Below the pieces are notes generated by a model. The model searched no databases. It was not told the origin of the DNA and was given only the letters and a program-made list of their open reading frames with translations. This document shows positions 7,252 to 15,761 of a stretch of 64,000 nt of DNA, piece after piece; the stretch's first letter is position 1; each line of letters opens with the position of its first letter. Origin of the DNA: CAWBQO01 sp963790965 (GTDB taxonomy: Bacteria; Bacteroidota; Rhodothermia; Rhodothermales; DASSAV01); assembly GCA_963790965.1 (NCBI GenBank), contig CAWBQO010000003.1, positions 620,001-684,000 on the forward strand, written 5' to 3'. The position numbers were made by a program, and so were the translations under genes.

Positions 7252-9591
7252 ATGCCAGTTGTCGACGTTATCCCGCTCCATGAAACCACGCGCGAGCGGT
7301 ATCTGAATTATGCCCTCTCGGTGATTACGAGCCGGGCGTTGCCGGACATCCGGGACGGACTGAAGCCGGTTCAGCGGCGCATTCTGTACGCCATGTTCGC
7401 GAACTTGCGGCTCTACCCGGACGGGCGTTTCCGGAAGAGCGCAACGGTGGTCGGCGAAGTCATGGGCAAGTACCATCCGCACGGCGATTCGGCGATCTAC
7501 GAAGCGATGGTTCGGATGGCCCAGAGCTTTTCGCTGCGGGCACCGCTGGTGGATGGGCACGGCAACTTCGGCTCCATCGACGGAGACAGCCCCGCGGCGA
7601 TGCGCTACACGGAAGTCAAACTGCTTCCGCTGGCAATGGAGCTTTGCGAAGAAATACGCAAGCAAACCGTGGCGTTCCGCCCCACCTTCGACGGCACGCT
7701 CTCCGAGCCGGTGGTGCTGCCTGCGCGTTTTCCGAACTTGCTGGTGAACGGAGCGAGCGGAATTGCGGTCGGCATGGCAACGAGCATTCCGCCGCACAAC
7801 CTCGGCGAGATCATCGACGCGCTGGTGTACATGATCGGGCGAGAAGAAGTGAGCGTCCGATCGCTCGTCGAGCAGTTCGTGCTCGGCCCTGATTTTCCAA
7901 CCGGCGGCCGCATCCTGAATACCGAGGAGGAGATGGTCAGCATCTACGAGCGGGGAGAGGGGGCGGTGGACCTTCGCGGTGAGTACCGGATGGAGGGCAA
8001 GAGCACCATCATCATCCATTCCATTCCGTACGCGCTCAACAAATCCGACCTGATCGAGAAGATCGCGGATCTGATCGTGGGCGAAAAGGTGCCGCAGCTC
8101 ATTGACATACGCGATGAAAGCACGAGTGACATTCGCATCGTGCTCGAGGTGCGGCGAAATGCCGATCCGGAGGCGGCCATGGCGTACCTGTTCAAACACA
8201 CGCCGCTGCAGTCGCGCTTCCATGTCAACTTGACATGCCTCGTGCCGACGGATAATCCGGAGATCGGAGCGCCGCGCAAGGTGGACCTCGTGACCGCCCT
8301 CCGCCACTTCCTGACGTTCAGACTGGAGGTGGTGACGCGGAGACTTCAGTTTGAGTTGGAGCAACTCGAACGCCGCATTCACATCCTGCGCGGCTTCGAG
8401 ATCATTTACAACGGGCTGGACGAGGCTATCCGGCTGATCAGGGCGTCGAAAGACAAAGGAGACGCGGCGCAGCGCTTGATGCAGCGGTTCGAGATAGACG
8501 ACGAGCAGGTCGATGCCGTGTTGGAGACCAAGCTGTACAAACTTTCTCGCCTGGAAATTGATGCAATACGAAAAGAGTTGGCGGAAAAGGAGAAGCAGGC
8601 GGCGGACCTGAGAGAACTCCTCGCGGATGAAGGCAAACGCTGGAAGCTCGTGCGCAACGAACTGAAGGCCATACGCAAGCAGTACGCCGATGAGCGCCGG
8701 TCCACTATTGCCGGCCCCGATGCGGAGCGCTCCTACGCGATCGAGGACTACATCATCGAGGAGGACGTTTATGTGATCGTCACGCGGGACGGGTGGGTGA
8801 AGCGTCAGCGGTCATACACCGGATTGCAGAACATCCGTGTCCGGGAAGGCGATGAAGTTGCCTGGGCTTTGGCCGCATCTACGCGCGCAACGGTTTGCTT
8901 CTTTACGAATTACGGGAAGGCCTACACCGTACGCGTTGAATCACTCACGAGTACGAGCGGCTATGGAGATCCGGTGCAGAAGCTGTTCGACTTCAGCGAC
9001 CGCGAGCGCGTGGTCGGGGTGATTTCGTTCGACGCGCGGCTGCTTCCGGCCGGAATTCCCGACCCCGACGTTGAGCCGGGACTCTTCGGGCAAGATGCGG
9101 AAGAGACGCCACACAGCCCCTTTGTGGTGGCAGTCACGCGGAGCGGGCTGAGCTTGCGTCTGCCGATAGATGCCTTTACCGATCCTTCCACCAAGAACGG
9201 CCGGATGTTCGCGCGGCTGGAAAAGGGCGACGTGATCGTCGGCGCTGAGTTGTCCGCTGGAGACGAGAACGTTTGCATCGCATCGAGGAACGGGCACGTG
9301 CTCATCTTCCCGGTTCATCAGATTTCGGTGTTCAAAGGTGCCGCGAAAGGCGTTGTCGCGATCAAGCTGGGCAAGGGCGACGAGGTTCTCGGGTTTGCGC
9401 TCGCTTCAGGGCGGCGCGAGGGACTGGAAGTGGAGACGAGTCGCGGCCGGCGCGAGATTGTCCGAACGACCAAATTCGAGGTGTCCAATCGGGGCAACAA
9501 GGGCAGGCAGATCATTCAGCGGGGCAACTTGCACCGCGTGATCGTTACGCCCATCGAACTGCACTTGAACGACTCGGGGTCAAAGCAGTAA
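7252..9591 (+). CDS. parC: Type IIA DNA topoisomerase subunit A (topoisomerase IV ParC-like)
   Basis: From the ATG at 7252 the protein has 779 residues. It shows the YLNYALSVITSRALPDIRDGLKPVQRRILY block, YHPHGDSAIYEAMVRMAQ, and the catalytic Arg-Tyr pair in AAMRYTE (tyrosine about residue 119). A GTG at 7156 would add 32 unconserved residues and is disfavoured. The C-terminal beta-propeller is present, but the GyrA box (QRRGGKG) expected after GWVKRQ reads NIRVREGDE. That argues for topoisomerase IV-like decatenation and relaxation rather than supercoiling. The B subunit follows 48 bp downstream. The order A then B is unlike the common gyrB-gyrA order. A true gyrA may exist elsewhere. Confidence 0.85.
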   Translation: MPVVDVIPLHETTRERYLNYALSVITSRALPDIRDGLKPVQRRILYAMFANLRLYPDGRFRKSATVVGEVMGKYHPHGDSAIYEAMVRMAQSFSLRAPLVDGHGNFGSIDGDSPAAMRYTEVKLLPLAMELCEEIRKQTVAFRPTFDGTLSEPVVLPARFPNLLVNGASGIAVGMATSIPPHNLGEIIDALVYMIGREEVSVRSLVEQFVLGPDFPTGGRILNTEEEMVSIYERGEGAVDLRGEYRMEGKSTIIIHSIPYALNKSDLIEKIADLIVGEKVPQLIDIRDESTSDIRIVLEVRRNADPEAAMAYLFKHTPLQSRFHVNLTCLVPTDNPEIGAPRKVDLVTALRHFLTFRLEVVTRRLQFELEQLERRIHILRGFEIIYNGLDEAIRLIRASKDKGDAAQRLMQRFEIDDEQVDAVLETKLYKLSRLEIDAIRKELAEKEKQAADLRELLADEGKRWKLVRNELKAIRKQYADERRSTIAGPDAERSYAIEDYIIEEDVYVIVTRDGWVKRQRSYTGLQNIRVREGDEVAWALAASTRATVCFFTNYGKAYTVRVESLTSTSGYGDPVQKLFDFSDRERVVGVISFDARLLPAGIPDPDVEPGLFGQDAEETPHSPFVVAVTRSGLSLRLPIDAFTDPSTKNGRMFARLEKGDVIVGAELSAGDENVCIASRNGHVLIFPVHQISVFKGAAKGVVAIKLGKGDEVLGFALASGRREGLEVETSRGRREIVRTTKFEVSNRGNKGRQIIQRGNLHRVIVTPIELHLNDSGSKQ

Positions 9592-9639
9592 ACGAAAGCG
9601 GCGTTATCGCCGTCAGCGGGTTTTTGGGAAGAGAAGCGA

Positions 9640-11580
9640 ATGGCAGAAGTAACGACGACCTATACGGGAAAGGATATCCAGGTGCTGGAAGGACTGGAGC
9701 CGGTGCGGAAGCGCCCCGGCATGTACATAGGTGGCACCGGCAAGCCGGGCCTGCATCACCTTCTTTGGGAGATTGTTGACAATGCGGTAGACGAGGCCTC
9801 GAACGGCTTCGCCTCGCAAATAGAGGTAACGTTGCACGCCGACGGCCGCAGCATCAGCGTAGCGGACAATGGACGCGGCATTCCCGTCGATGAACATCCC
9901 GTCAAGAAGATTTCGGCGCTGGAACTCATCCTCACCACGCTCCATGCAGGCGGCAAGTTCGACGGCAGCAATTACGTCACCTCCGGCGGCCTCCACGGCG
10001 TCGGCTCTTCCGTGGTCAATGCGCTCTCCGAAGAATTGGTGGCGACGGTGAAGCGCGACGGAAAAACGTTCCAGCAGCGCTTCGCGCGCGGCTTGCCGGT
10101 GTCGGCGCTCCGAGTCGTTTCAGAAAACAGCCGGGGAAGCGGCACGACGATCTTCTTCCGTCCGGACGAAGACATCTTCGAGTCGGTGGAGTTCGACGCG
10201 GACTGGATTCGTGAGAATCTGGAGGTAAAGACCTATTTGAACAAGCGCCTGCGCATCCTTTTCAAAGAGGAAAAGTCCGGCACGCGCGCTGAGTATCATC
10301 ATGAGGGCGGGATTGCCGAGTACCTGACGGCGCTGACCGACGAGGCGAAGGCCCGTCCGGTGCACCCCGACGCTTTCCTGTTGCAGCAAGAGGAGCTGCA
10401 AAACGGCAGTCGGGTGGAGGTGGCGCTTCGCTGGACGGAGGCTCCCAAGGAGAACATCCGCTCGTTCGTGAACGGGATTCCCACCCGCGATGGCGGGACG
10501 CATGAACAAGGGCTTCGCGACGCGGTGCGCAGCGCCGTCCGTTCATACATGGAGACCCACGCGCTTCTGCCGAAAACGCCGGAGATCTCCGCCGACGACA
10601 TACGGGAAGGCGTTTTCGGGATCGTGAACCTCTTCATGACCGATCCGCAATTTCAGGGACAGACGAAGGAGAAGCTGAACAATCCCGAAGCGCGTTCGCT
10701 CGTGACGACGGCGGTGCGTCTCGATCTGGAAGGCTTCCTCAACGCCCATCCTTCTACCGGGGAGGCGATAGCGACGCGCGTCATCCAGTCTGCCAAGGCG
10801 CGCCACGCGAGCCGGACGGCCGCGTCGGCGGTGCGCAAGAAAGCGACCATCAGCCACCGGCTGAATTTGCCGGGGAAGCTGGCCGACTGCTCATCGACCG
10901 ACCCGGCCGAGTGCGAGCTTTTCCTGGTCGAGGGCGACTCTGCCGGTGGGAGCGCGAAGCAGGGCCGGGACCGCCGCACCCAGGCGATTCTCCCGCTACG
11001 GGGAAAAGTGCTCAACGCCGAGCAGGCCACGTTGCGGAAGGTGGAGGAAAACAAGGAACTCGCCAACATCGTACAGGCGCTCGGCTGCGGCATTGGAGAG
11101 GGGCTTGATCTCGCACGACTGCGCTACCACAAGCTGATCCTGCTCATGGATGCCGACTCCGACGGGCATCACATCTCCACGCTTCTGCTCACGTTCTTGT
11201 ACCGGTACCTCCGCCCGCTGATCGACGAAGGCTATGTGTACGTCGCCCAGCCGCCGCTTTACCGGCTCGACGCGGGGAAGGAGACGTACTGGGCGCTCGA
11301 CGACCCGGACCGGGATCGGCTCATCAAGGAGATCCGGAAGGGGCGGCGGAATATCAATATCGAGATCCAGCGGTTCAAGGGCCTCGGTGAGATGATGCCC
11401 GAGACGCTGAAAAGCACGACGCTCGACGCAGACAAACGTCGGCTGTTGCAGGTGAGCATCCCCGACGCCGAACGGCTCCTCACGGAGCAGACGATCACCG
11501 AACTCATGGGCAAAGACGCCCAGGCGCGGTACACCTTCATTATGACGAACGCCGCGCAGGTCGACGACCTCGACGTGTAG
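9640..11580 (+). CDS. parE: Type IIA DNA topoisomerase subunit B (topoisomerase IV ParE-like)
   Basis: The 646-residue protein has a GHKL ATPase domain: EGLEPVRKRPGMYIGG, E44 and N48 in EIVDNAVDEA, DNGRGIPVD, and SGGLHGVGSSVVNAL. A transducer domain follows, then a Toprim domain with EGDSAGG (E431) and DADSDG (504-509), and the C-terminal QRFKGLGEM. It supplies ATP-driven strand passage for the A subunit encoded 48 bp upstream. The length and lack of a large insertion fit either ParE or a short GyrB. I favour ParE from the partner's missing GyrA box. Confidence 0.86.
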   Translation: MAEVTTTYTGKDIQVLEGLEPVRKRPGMYIGGTGKPGLHHLLWEIVDNAVDEASNGFASQIEVTLHADGRSISVADNGRGIPVDEHPVKKISALELILTTLHAGGKFDGSNYVTSGGLHGVGSSVVNALSEELVATVKRDGKTFQQRFARGLPVSALRVVSENSRGSGTTIFFRPDEDIFESVEFDADWIRENLEVKTYLNKRLRILFKEEKSGTRAEYHHEGGIAEYLTALTDEAKARPVHPDAFLLQQEELQNGSRVEVALRWTEAPKENIRSFVNGIPTRDGGTHEQGLRDAVRSAVRSYMETHALLPKTPEISADDIREGVFGIVNLFMTDPQFQGQTKEKLNNPEARSLVTTAVRLDLEGFLNAHPSTGEAIATRVIQSAKARHASRTAASAVRKKATISHRLNLPGKLADCSSTDPAECELFLVEGDSAGGSAKQGRDRRTQAILPLRGKVLNAEQATLRKVEENKELANIVQALGCGIGEGLDLARLRYHKLILLMDADSDGHHISTLLLTFLYRYLRPLIDEGYVYVAQPPLYRLDAGKETYWALDDPDRDRLIKEIRKGRRNINIEIQRFKGLGEMMPETLKSTTLDADKRRLLQVSIPDAERLLTEQTITELMGKDAQARYTFIMTNAAQVDDLDV

Positions 11581-11827
11581 GACGGGTGATGCGGGCCTCT
11601 TCGCAGCGTACAGGAACGTGCTCTTCTCGGCCAGGCACCCGCGCGCACGGGTTGTTCTGGACGTAGCCAAGGATCCTGCTTCCGAGTCGGCAGAGCTGCT
11701 TCGCATTGTTTAGGTTGTAGAGCGGGGACGTGCTGCCGATCGGAAAGGAGTCCAAATCAGGCAGCCTGGAGCGACCTCAGCTGGAGGTCTGTATTGCCAA
11801 AGCCTTCCTGATTCGACGGGCGGGAAG

Positions 11828-12704
11828 CTACCGGTTGTGACTTCGCGAGACGATCATCGCGCCAAGGAAGATCATCGCGCCACCGCCGACCGTAAAGGCG
11901 TCCGGCTTCTCGGCCAGAAAGAGGATGCCCCAGAGCGTTGCGAAGACGACTTGCAAGTACGTCATGGCGGAAGCGCGGCCGGCGCGTTCGAGCTGGAGGC
12001 CTTTTGTAATGAAAAGCTGCCCGAACTGCGCCGCCGTCCCGACACCGCCAAGAAGCAGCCACTCCCCGGGCGTCGGGCAGGGAAAACTGCGCGGCTGCGG
12101 CGGGAAAGGAGGCGGCGACCGAGATACCGGCGAAGTAGAACACAATGACGAGCGGGTGGTCTGATTCGCGAAGCTTGCGCACGATGACGTAAGCCACGGC
12201 CGTCCCGACGGCACCAAGAACCGCCAGTGAAGCGGCGAGCGTGTCCGGTGCCCCGCCGCTGCCGAACAGGAAACCGGGACGAGTCACGAGGATGAGTCCG
12301 GCGAGGCTGACGCCCATCCCCGCGACCTCCGATCTGCCCATGCTCTCTTTGAGCGTAATCGCGGCGAGAACCCCGGTGAACGCCGGATAAGTGAACTGCA
12401 GAACCGTCGCATCTGCGATGGGGAGTCGTTGAAGGGCAAAGAAAAAGCAGCTGAGTGCGGCATATCCCACGAGGCCGCGCGCGACGAGCCACTGTTTCTT
12501 CACACCGAAGGGCGAAACGTGCTGCACCCGCAGCGCAACGAAGGTAAACCCGAGCGTAACGAGACTTCGAAGGAAGACGACTTCCTGACTTGAAATGCCC
12601 TCACCCACGAGCTTTACAAAGAGGCTCATGAGGCTGAACATCAGGCTCGCCCCGACCATGTAGTGAATGCCGGAGGGGGCGGGGCGTTTGCGAAAGCGGA
12701 ACAA
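11828..12704 (-). pseudogene. EamA/DMT-family transporter, disrupted by a frameshift
   Basis: Reading from 12704 down, the first roughly 210 residues are a clear EamA drug/metabolite transporter half: hydrophobic helices, FLRSLVTLGF, ADATVLQFTYPAFTG, SLAGLILVTRPG. Near 12075-12085 the frame turns into Arg-rich nonsense. The shifted frame continues the family (PTPGEWLLLGGVGTAAQFGQ, AMTYLQVVFATLWGILFLAE, GAMIFLGAMIV) and ends at 11828. The junction lies close to short C/G runs (CTCCCCGGG), so it may be a true one-base mutation or a sequencing error. The uncorrected frame would run on to 11757. A repaired protein would be about 291 residues with ten membrane helices. Confidence 0.8.
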
Positions 12705-12824
12705 CGGACGGCGTGCGGGATGCTAAGGGAGATTGGCGTCAGCGCCTATAGTACGAGTCGGCGACGCAAGAGTCCGACAATCCTTCGCGAAGATTGATGC
12801 CGCGAGGCATCTAACATAAATCGA

Positions 12825-13436
12825 ATGCAGACTACAACAGAATTACTCGACCTCATCACAGATGCAGGACTCAGTTACGAAGCCTACCAGGAATCGTGGA
12901 AAGAGGCTTTAGACGTGACGCTCGCCGGAAAAACGGCTGAAGAGCGCCGGCAGATCTTCTTCGCCCGGTATAACCTCGCGCGGTCGACGCAGGTACACAA
13001 GTCGTTCAAGGCGTCAGACGAAATGCGGGCGGCGCTGGAAGCCCTCGTCTGGCCGCAGGTATGGATGGTAATCACGGAAGCCTGGTGCGGCGACTCCGCC
13101 TTTGCGCTCCCGGTGATCGTCGAGACGGCGCGGCAGTCAGAGAAGATCGAGTTGAAGATCGTGCTGCGCGACACGTACCCTGAAATCATGGACCGGTTCG
13201 TGGAGGGCGGTGCTCGGAGCATTCCCAAACTCGTCGCCCTGGATGCCGTGACGGGAGACGTCCTGTTTACCTGGGGATCGCGGCCGGAGATCATGCAGCG
13301 CTACCGAGACGCCCTCGTGGAGTCGGGCATGAAGAAGGAAGCCATTTCGGCGGAGATGGTCCGCAAGTACGAAGTGGGCGGGTGGCAGACGATCGAATGG
13401 GAGCTGATGGAGCGGCTGACTGGAAAGACGCGGTGA
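12825..13436 (+). CDS. Thioredoxin-like fold protein (Thioredoxin_9 type)
   Basis: The 203-residue protein has a helical N-terminal half and a thioredoxin-like core with ITEAWCGDSAFALPVI. The active-site region reads W87-C88-G89-D90-S91, so only one cysteine of the usual CxxC is kept. The cis-proline region SIPKLVALD is present, followed by TGDVLFTWGSRPE. Proteins of this family are common in Bacteroidota and are annotated as thioredoxin family, with no firm reaction known. It has no signal peptide and is probably cytoplasmic. It is divergent from the disrupted EamA gene, sharing a 120-bp spacer. Confidence 0.8.
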   Translation: MQTTTELLDLITDAGLSYEAYQESWKEALDVTLAGKTAEERRQIFFARYNLARSTQVHKSFKASDEMRAALEALVWPQVWMVITEAWCGDSAFALPVIVETARQSEKIELKIVLRDTYPEIMDRFVEGGARSIPKLVALDAVTGDVLFTWGSRPEIMQRYRDALVESGMKKEAISAEMVRKYEVGGWQTIEWELMERLTGKTR

Positions 13437-13578
13437 GCGTGCGACGGGCTTGGCAAAGTTGGCGTGGGGACGGCGGAGGAGGTTGAGATTCATGTCGCTG
13501 CCGTTTATTATTCTGCAGAGAACGGCCGTGAGGCTTTACGAGCGATCCACCCGCATCTTATAGATTGTCTTCCTGCCC

Positions 13579-14373
13579 ATGAACGAGACCTGGACCACCA
13601 CGCACGACCTCGCCCTGCTTTTTCTGGCGCTCGCCTACGGGACGGATCACACGCTCAGCGACGCGGAGTTGTCGACGATAACGGAGCTTCTGCAGGAATG
13701 GGAGCCAGAGGCAAGCCGCGAGGCGGTTCAGGAGATCGTGCTCGAGGCGATGGCGGTTTTTCTGGAGAAGCAGCCGGAGGACGAAGTGGTCGGCGCCATT
13801 CAATCGCTGCGGCAGTCGCTTTCGCAGGAGCAGCGGCTGAAGGCCCTCGGCGAGGTCGTGGAGGTGGCCGAGGCTGACGGCGTGCTGCTCTCCAGCGAGC
13901 GCAATCTGATCACGATCGTCTCCGAGGCCTGGGGGATGAAGCGGATGGGGGAGCGGCTGGTCGGGCGAGAGGTCGAGGAGGCATCCGACGAGTGGGGCCT
14001 ATTACATGACATGGTCCTCATGTACCTCGTCGTTGCCCACAGCACGGATAACGAGCTGGTTGACGAAGAGATCGCCGCGATGATCGACCGCTTGAAGCAG
14101 TGGCAGCCGGAGTACGAGGAGGAGCAAGTGCGCGCCGTGATCCGGCAAGTGCTCACTTTTTACGGGCAGCAGCCGGACAAAGAGTCGTTGCAGGGGTCGA
14201 TCGGAAGGCTTGGCGCGTCGCTGCCGCCGTTGCAGCGGCTGGCGCTGCTCGACGATCTGGTACACATCGCGCAGGCGGACGGCTCGTTCTCGCCGGCCGA
14301 GCGCGACATGATCCTCAACCTGTCACGCCACTGGCGCGTGCGCATCCGTCTCGGCGGAGTGGCGGAGGCATAG
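13579..14373 (+). CDS. Tandem TerB-like domain protein
   Basis: The 264-residue protein consists of two related halves, about residues 1-120 and 135-255. Each begins with a hydrophobic helix (LALLFLALAYGTDHTLSDAE; MVLMYLVVAHSTDNELVDEE), then a WxPE segment, and later an AEADG or AQADG segment followed by S-x-E-R-x-x-I/M. This matches the TerB fold (tellurite resistance TerB/DjlA-like), an all-helical acidic domain thought to bind metal or mediate protein contacts. The internal duplication is visible by eye. No other ter genes are nearby, so a role in tellurite resistance should not be assumed. Confidence 0.72.
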   Translation: MNETWTTTHDLALLFLALAYGTDHTLSDAELSTITELLQEWEPEASREAVQEIVLEAMAVFLEKQPEDEVVGAIQSLRQSLSQEQRLKALGEVVEVAEADGVLLSSERNLITIVSEAWGMKRMGERLVGREVEEASDEWGLLHDMVLMYLVVAHSTDNELVDEEIAAMIDRLKQWQPEYEEEQVRAVIRQVLTFYGQQPDKESLQGSIGRLGASLPPLQRLALLDDLVHIAQADGSFSPAERDMILNLSRHWRVRIRLGGVAEA

Positions 14374-14590
14374 CCCGCGGGCGAAAGGATAGTTGCTTTC
14401 GGAATGTGAAGGGACGAGGCTATAGCCGGTCGGGCCGGCGGAGAGCATCCTTTGCAGGCAAGCGCGCTTCGCTCAGCTGGGTGGAACGACAACGCGCAAT
14501 GGCAGACAGCGCGATGCGCGGCAAAGAGCTAAAGAAAAAGCCCAGCGTCGGGAATCGCTCGTCATAGAGCCTCGGCTGCCCCCGAAGCGC

Positions 14591-14959
14591 TCACGGAGAC
14601 CAAATGGGGCCGAGGGCGGTGACGATGAAGGTGTTCAGCGACATCCCTTCTTGCCGGGCGCGCGTGCTCAGCGTGCCATGCAAGCTCCGGGGCAGACGCA
14701 GCGTTATGCGCCCTCCTTGAGCGGCAGCCTTGTCCGGCTCCGGCATCGCTGCGCCGTCCTCTCGCATGTCGTTCAGGATCGAGTCCAGAACCTTGAGCGC
14801 CTCTTCGGCTGCGTCGGACGGGCTTCGCGCCGGCGCGCTCACGCCGGGAAAGGCGTCGAAGGTGGCGACGTACTCGGCGTCCTCGGCAGACCAGAAAACA
14901 CGCATGGCGTAATCGGATGCCGCTGCGCGCTCTGCCGCTGCACGCTCTGCCGCTTGCAT
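14591..14959 (-). CDS. HicB-like antitoxin-family protein, no HicA partner seen
   Basis: From the ATG at 14959 the protein has 122 residues. The N-terminal part fits the partial RNase-H-like HicB fold: YAMRVFWSAEDAEYVATFDAFPGVSAPARSPSDAAEEAL. The C-terminal part is a ribbon-helix-helix: GRITLRLPRSLHGTLSTRARQEGMSLNTFIV. An earlier ATG at 15022 would add 21 residues that do not resemble the family. The start is preceded by a repetitive Ala-Glu-Arg stretch. HicB normally neutralises the small mRNA interferase HicA and represses their operon. No HicA reading frame could be found on either side, so this may be an orphan regulator. The 14374-14590 spacer shows no gene. Confidence 0.68.
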   Translation of the reverse strand: MQAAERAAAERAAASDYAMRVFWSAEDAEYVATFDAFPGVSAPARSPSDAAEEALKVLDSILNDMREDGAAMPEPDKAAAQGGRITLRLPRSLHGTLSTRARQEGMSLNTFIVTALGPIWSP

Positions 14960-15177
14960 GGATTCGGACCTTCCGGCCGTGCTCGTCCATGAATGCAAGC
15001 CGTCTGCATTCTGGAAGTTCATGCCGTGAACGGGGTACCACGGATGCCGGTACTTAACGCATGAGCCTACTTGCCCCGCCCGCTCGAAGCCGTGGCATTC
15101 AGGCCGCCGGCAGCGTTCGGAAAAGTAAAGATTGGCAGGTGAGCGGCGTGCCCTCGACTCCAGTTTACGACAATCAG

Positions 15178-15419
15178 CCGAAACCCGAACGATGTTACGA
15201 CACTGAATAGGGTGTCAGATAGCGCAGGGTTTTCGGGTGATGCACCGCCGCTTTCGGTGCGATGAATGGGGTTGTCCTTCTAATCGGCCGCTCCGCTTGG
15301 TTCTGTAGAGGTAGAACGTGCGTCCCGTGTGGAGTCGCACGTTTTAGTGCTTGTCCGAAGCCTTTTCGACGCATGGCGTCGCGACCGAGTCCTGCTACTC
15401 AGTCGTCCGCTTGGACAAC
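15178..15419 (+). ncRNA. Candidate structured non-coding RNA or element of unknown class
   Basis: Several nested inverted repeats lie in this gene-free stretch (15023-15567). CCGAAACCC (15178-15186) pairs with GGGTTTTCGG (15227-15236, one bulge) around a GACAC/GTGTC hairpin (15199-15216). GCACCG/CGGTGC forms a hairpin at 15242-15260. GTTGTCC (15271-15277) pairs with GGACAAC (15413-15419) and encloses three hairpins: AACGTGCG/CGCACGTT (15315-15343), GTCCGAA/TTCGAC (15353-15370) and CGACCGAGT/ACTCAGTCG (15382-15405). Inverted repeats do not tell the strand. A plus-strand transcript could end at the terminator at 15568. It does not show the landmarks of tmRNA, RNase P RNA or SRP RNA that I know. 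Confidence 0.35.
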
Positions 15420-15567
15420 AGGCGGGGGGCTTGTTTGTGGAAAGTGTTTCTAACACCAGTATAGACGCTTCCGATATATATCCGAAGTTGCTTCACGGCG
15501 TTGCACGAACCTGCATTCCCAGCGTTCTTGAACGGTAGGGAAGCGGATGCCCCGAAGACACGAAAAT

Positions 15568-15607
15568 GCCCCGAAAACGGCCTTTGTGGCTATCTCCGGG
15601 GCTTTTT
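15568..15607. terminator. Rho-independent terminator between tRNA-Phe and the non-coding block
   Basis: GCCCCG (15568-15573) pairs with CGGGGC (15597-15602), and five T follow on the plus strand. On the minus strand the same hairpin is followed by ATTTT, so it could also end the tRNA-Phe transcript. Confidence 0.65.
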
Positions 15608-15613
15608 GCGCGG

Positions 15614-15686
15614 TGGTCGGGGAGGGATTTGAACCCCCGACACATGGATTTTCAGTCCATTGCTCTACCAACTGAGCTACCCGACC
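15614..15686 (-). tRNA. tRNA-Phe (anticodon GAA)
   Basis: The reverse strand folds as a standard 73-nt cloverleaf. The acceptor stem is GGTCGGG/CCCGACC with A as discriminator, the D arm contains AGCTCAGTTGGTAGAGC, the anticodon loop is CTGAAAA (GAA), and the T arm contains GGTTCAAATCC. CCA is not encoded. This is the only tRNA found in the window. Confidence 0.97.
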
Positions 15687-15761
15687 GGCAAGAACGTCTA
15701 ATATACTACCCGGCCGACGGCCATGTCAAGCCCGAAGGCGCGGACCGGCGTGGGTATTCGG

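Noticed and set aside
11540..11755. Minus-strand ORF of 71 codons between the topoisomerase and EamA genes
   Set aside because: No recognisable domain and much of it is antisense to parE; the 11581-11756 spacer shows nothing else I can support.
14440..14500. Partial match to a short dispersed repeat (CGCTTCGCTCAGC)
   Set aside because: Only a fragment resembles the class seen at 2621, too weak to list as a repeat.
15450..15671. Minus-strand ORF with GGSNPSPTT
   Set aside because: The peptide comes from reading through tRNA-Phe; such peptides are a known artefact.
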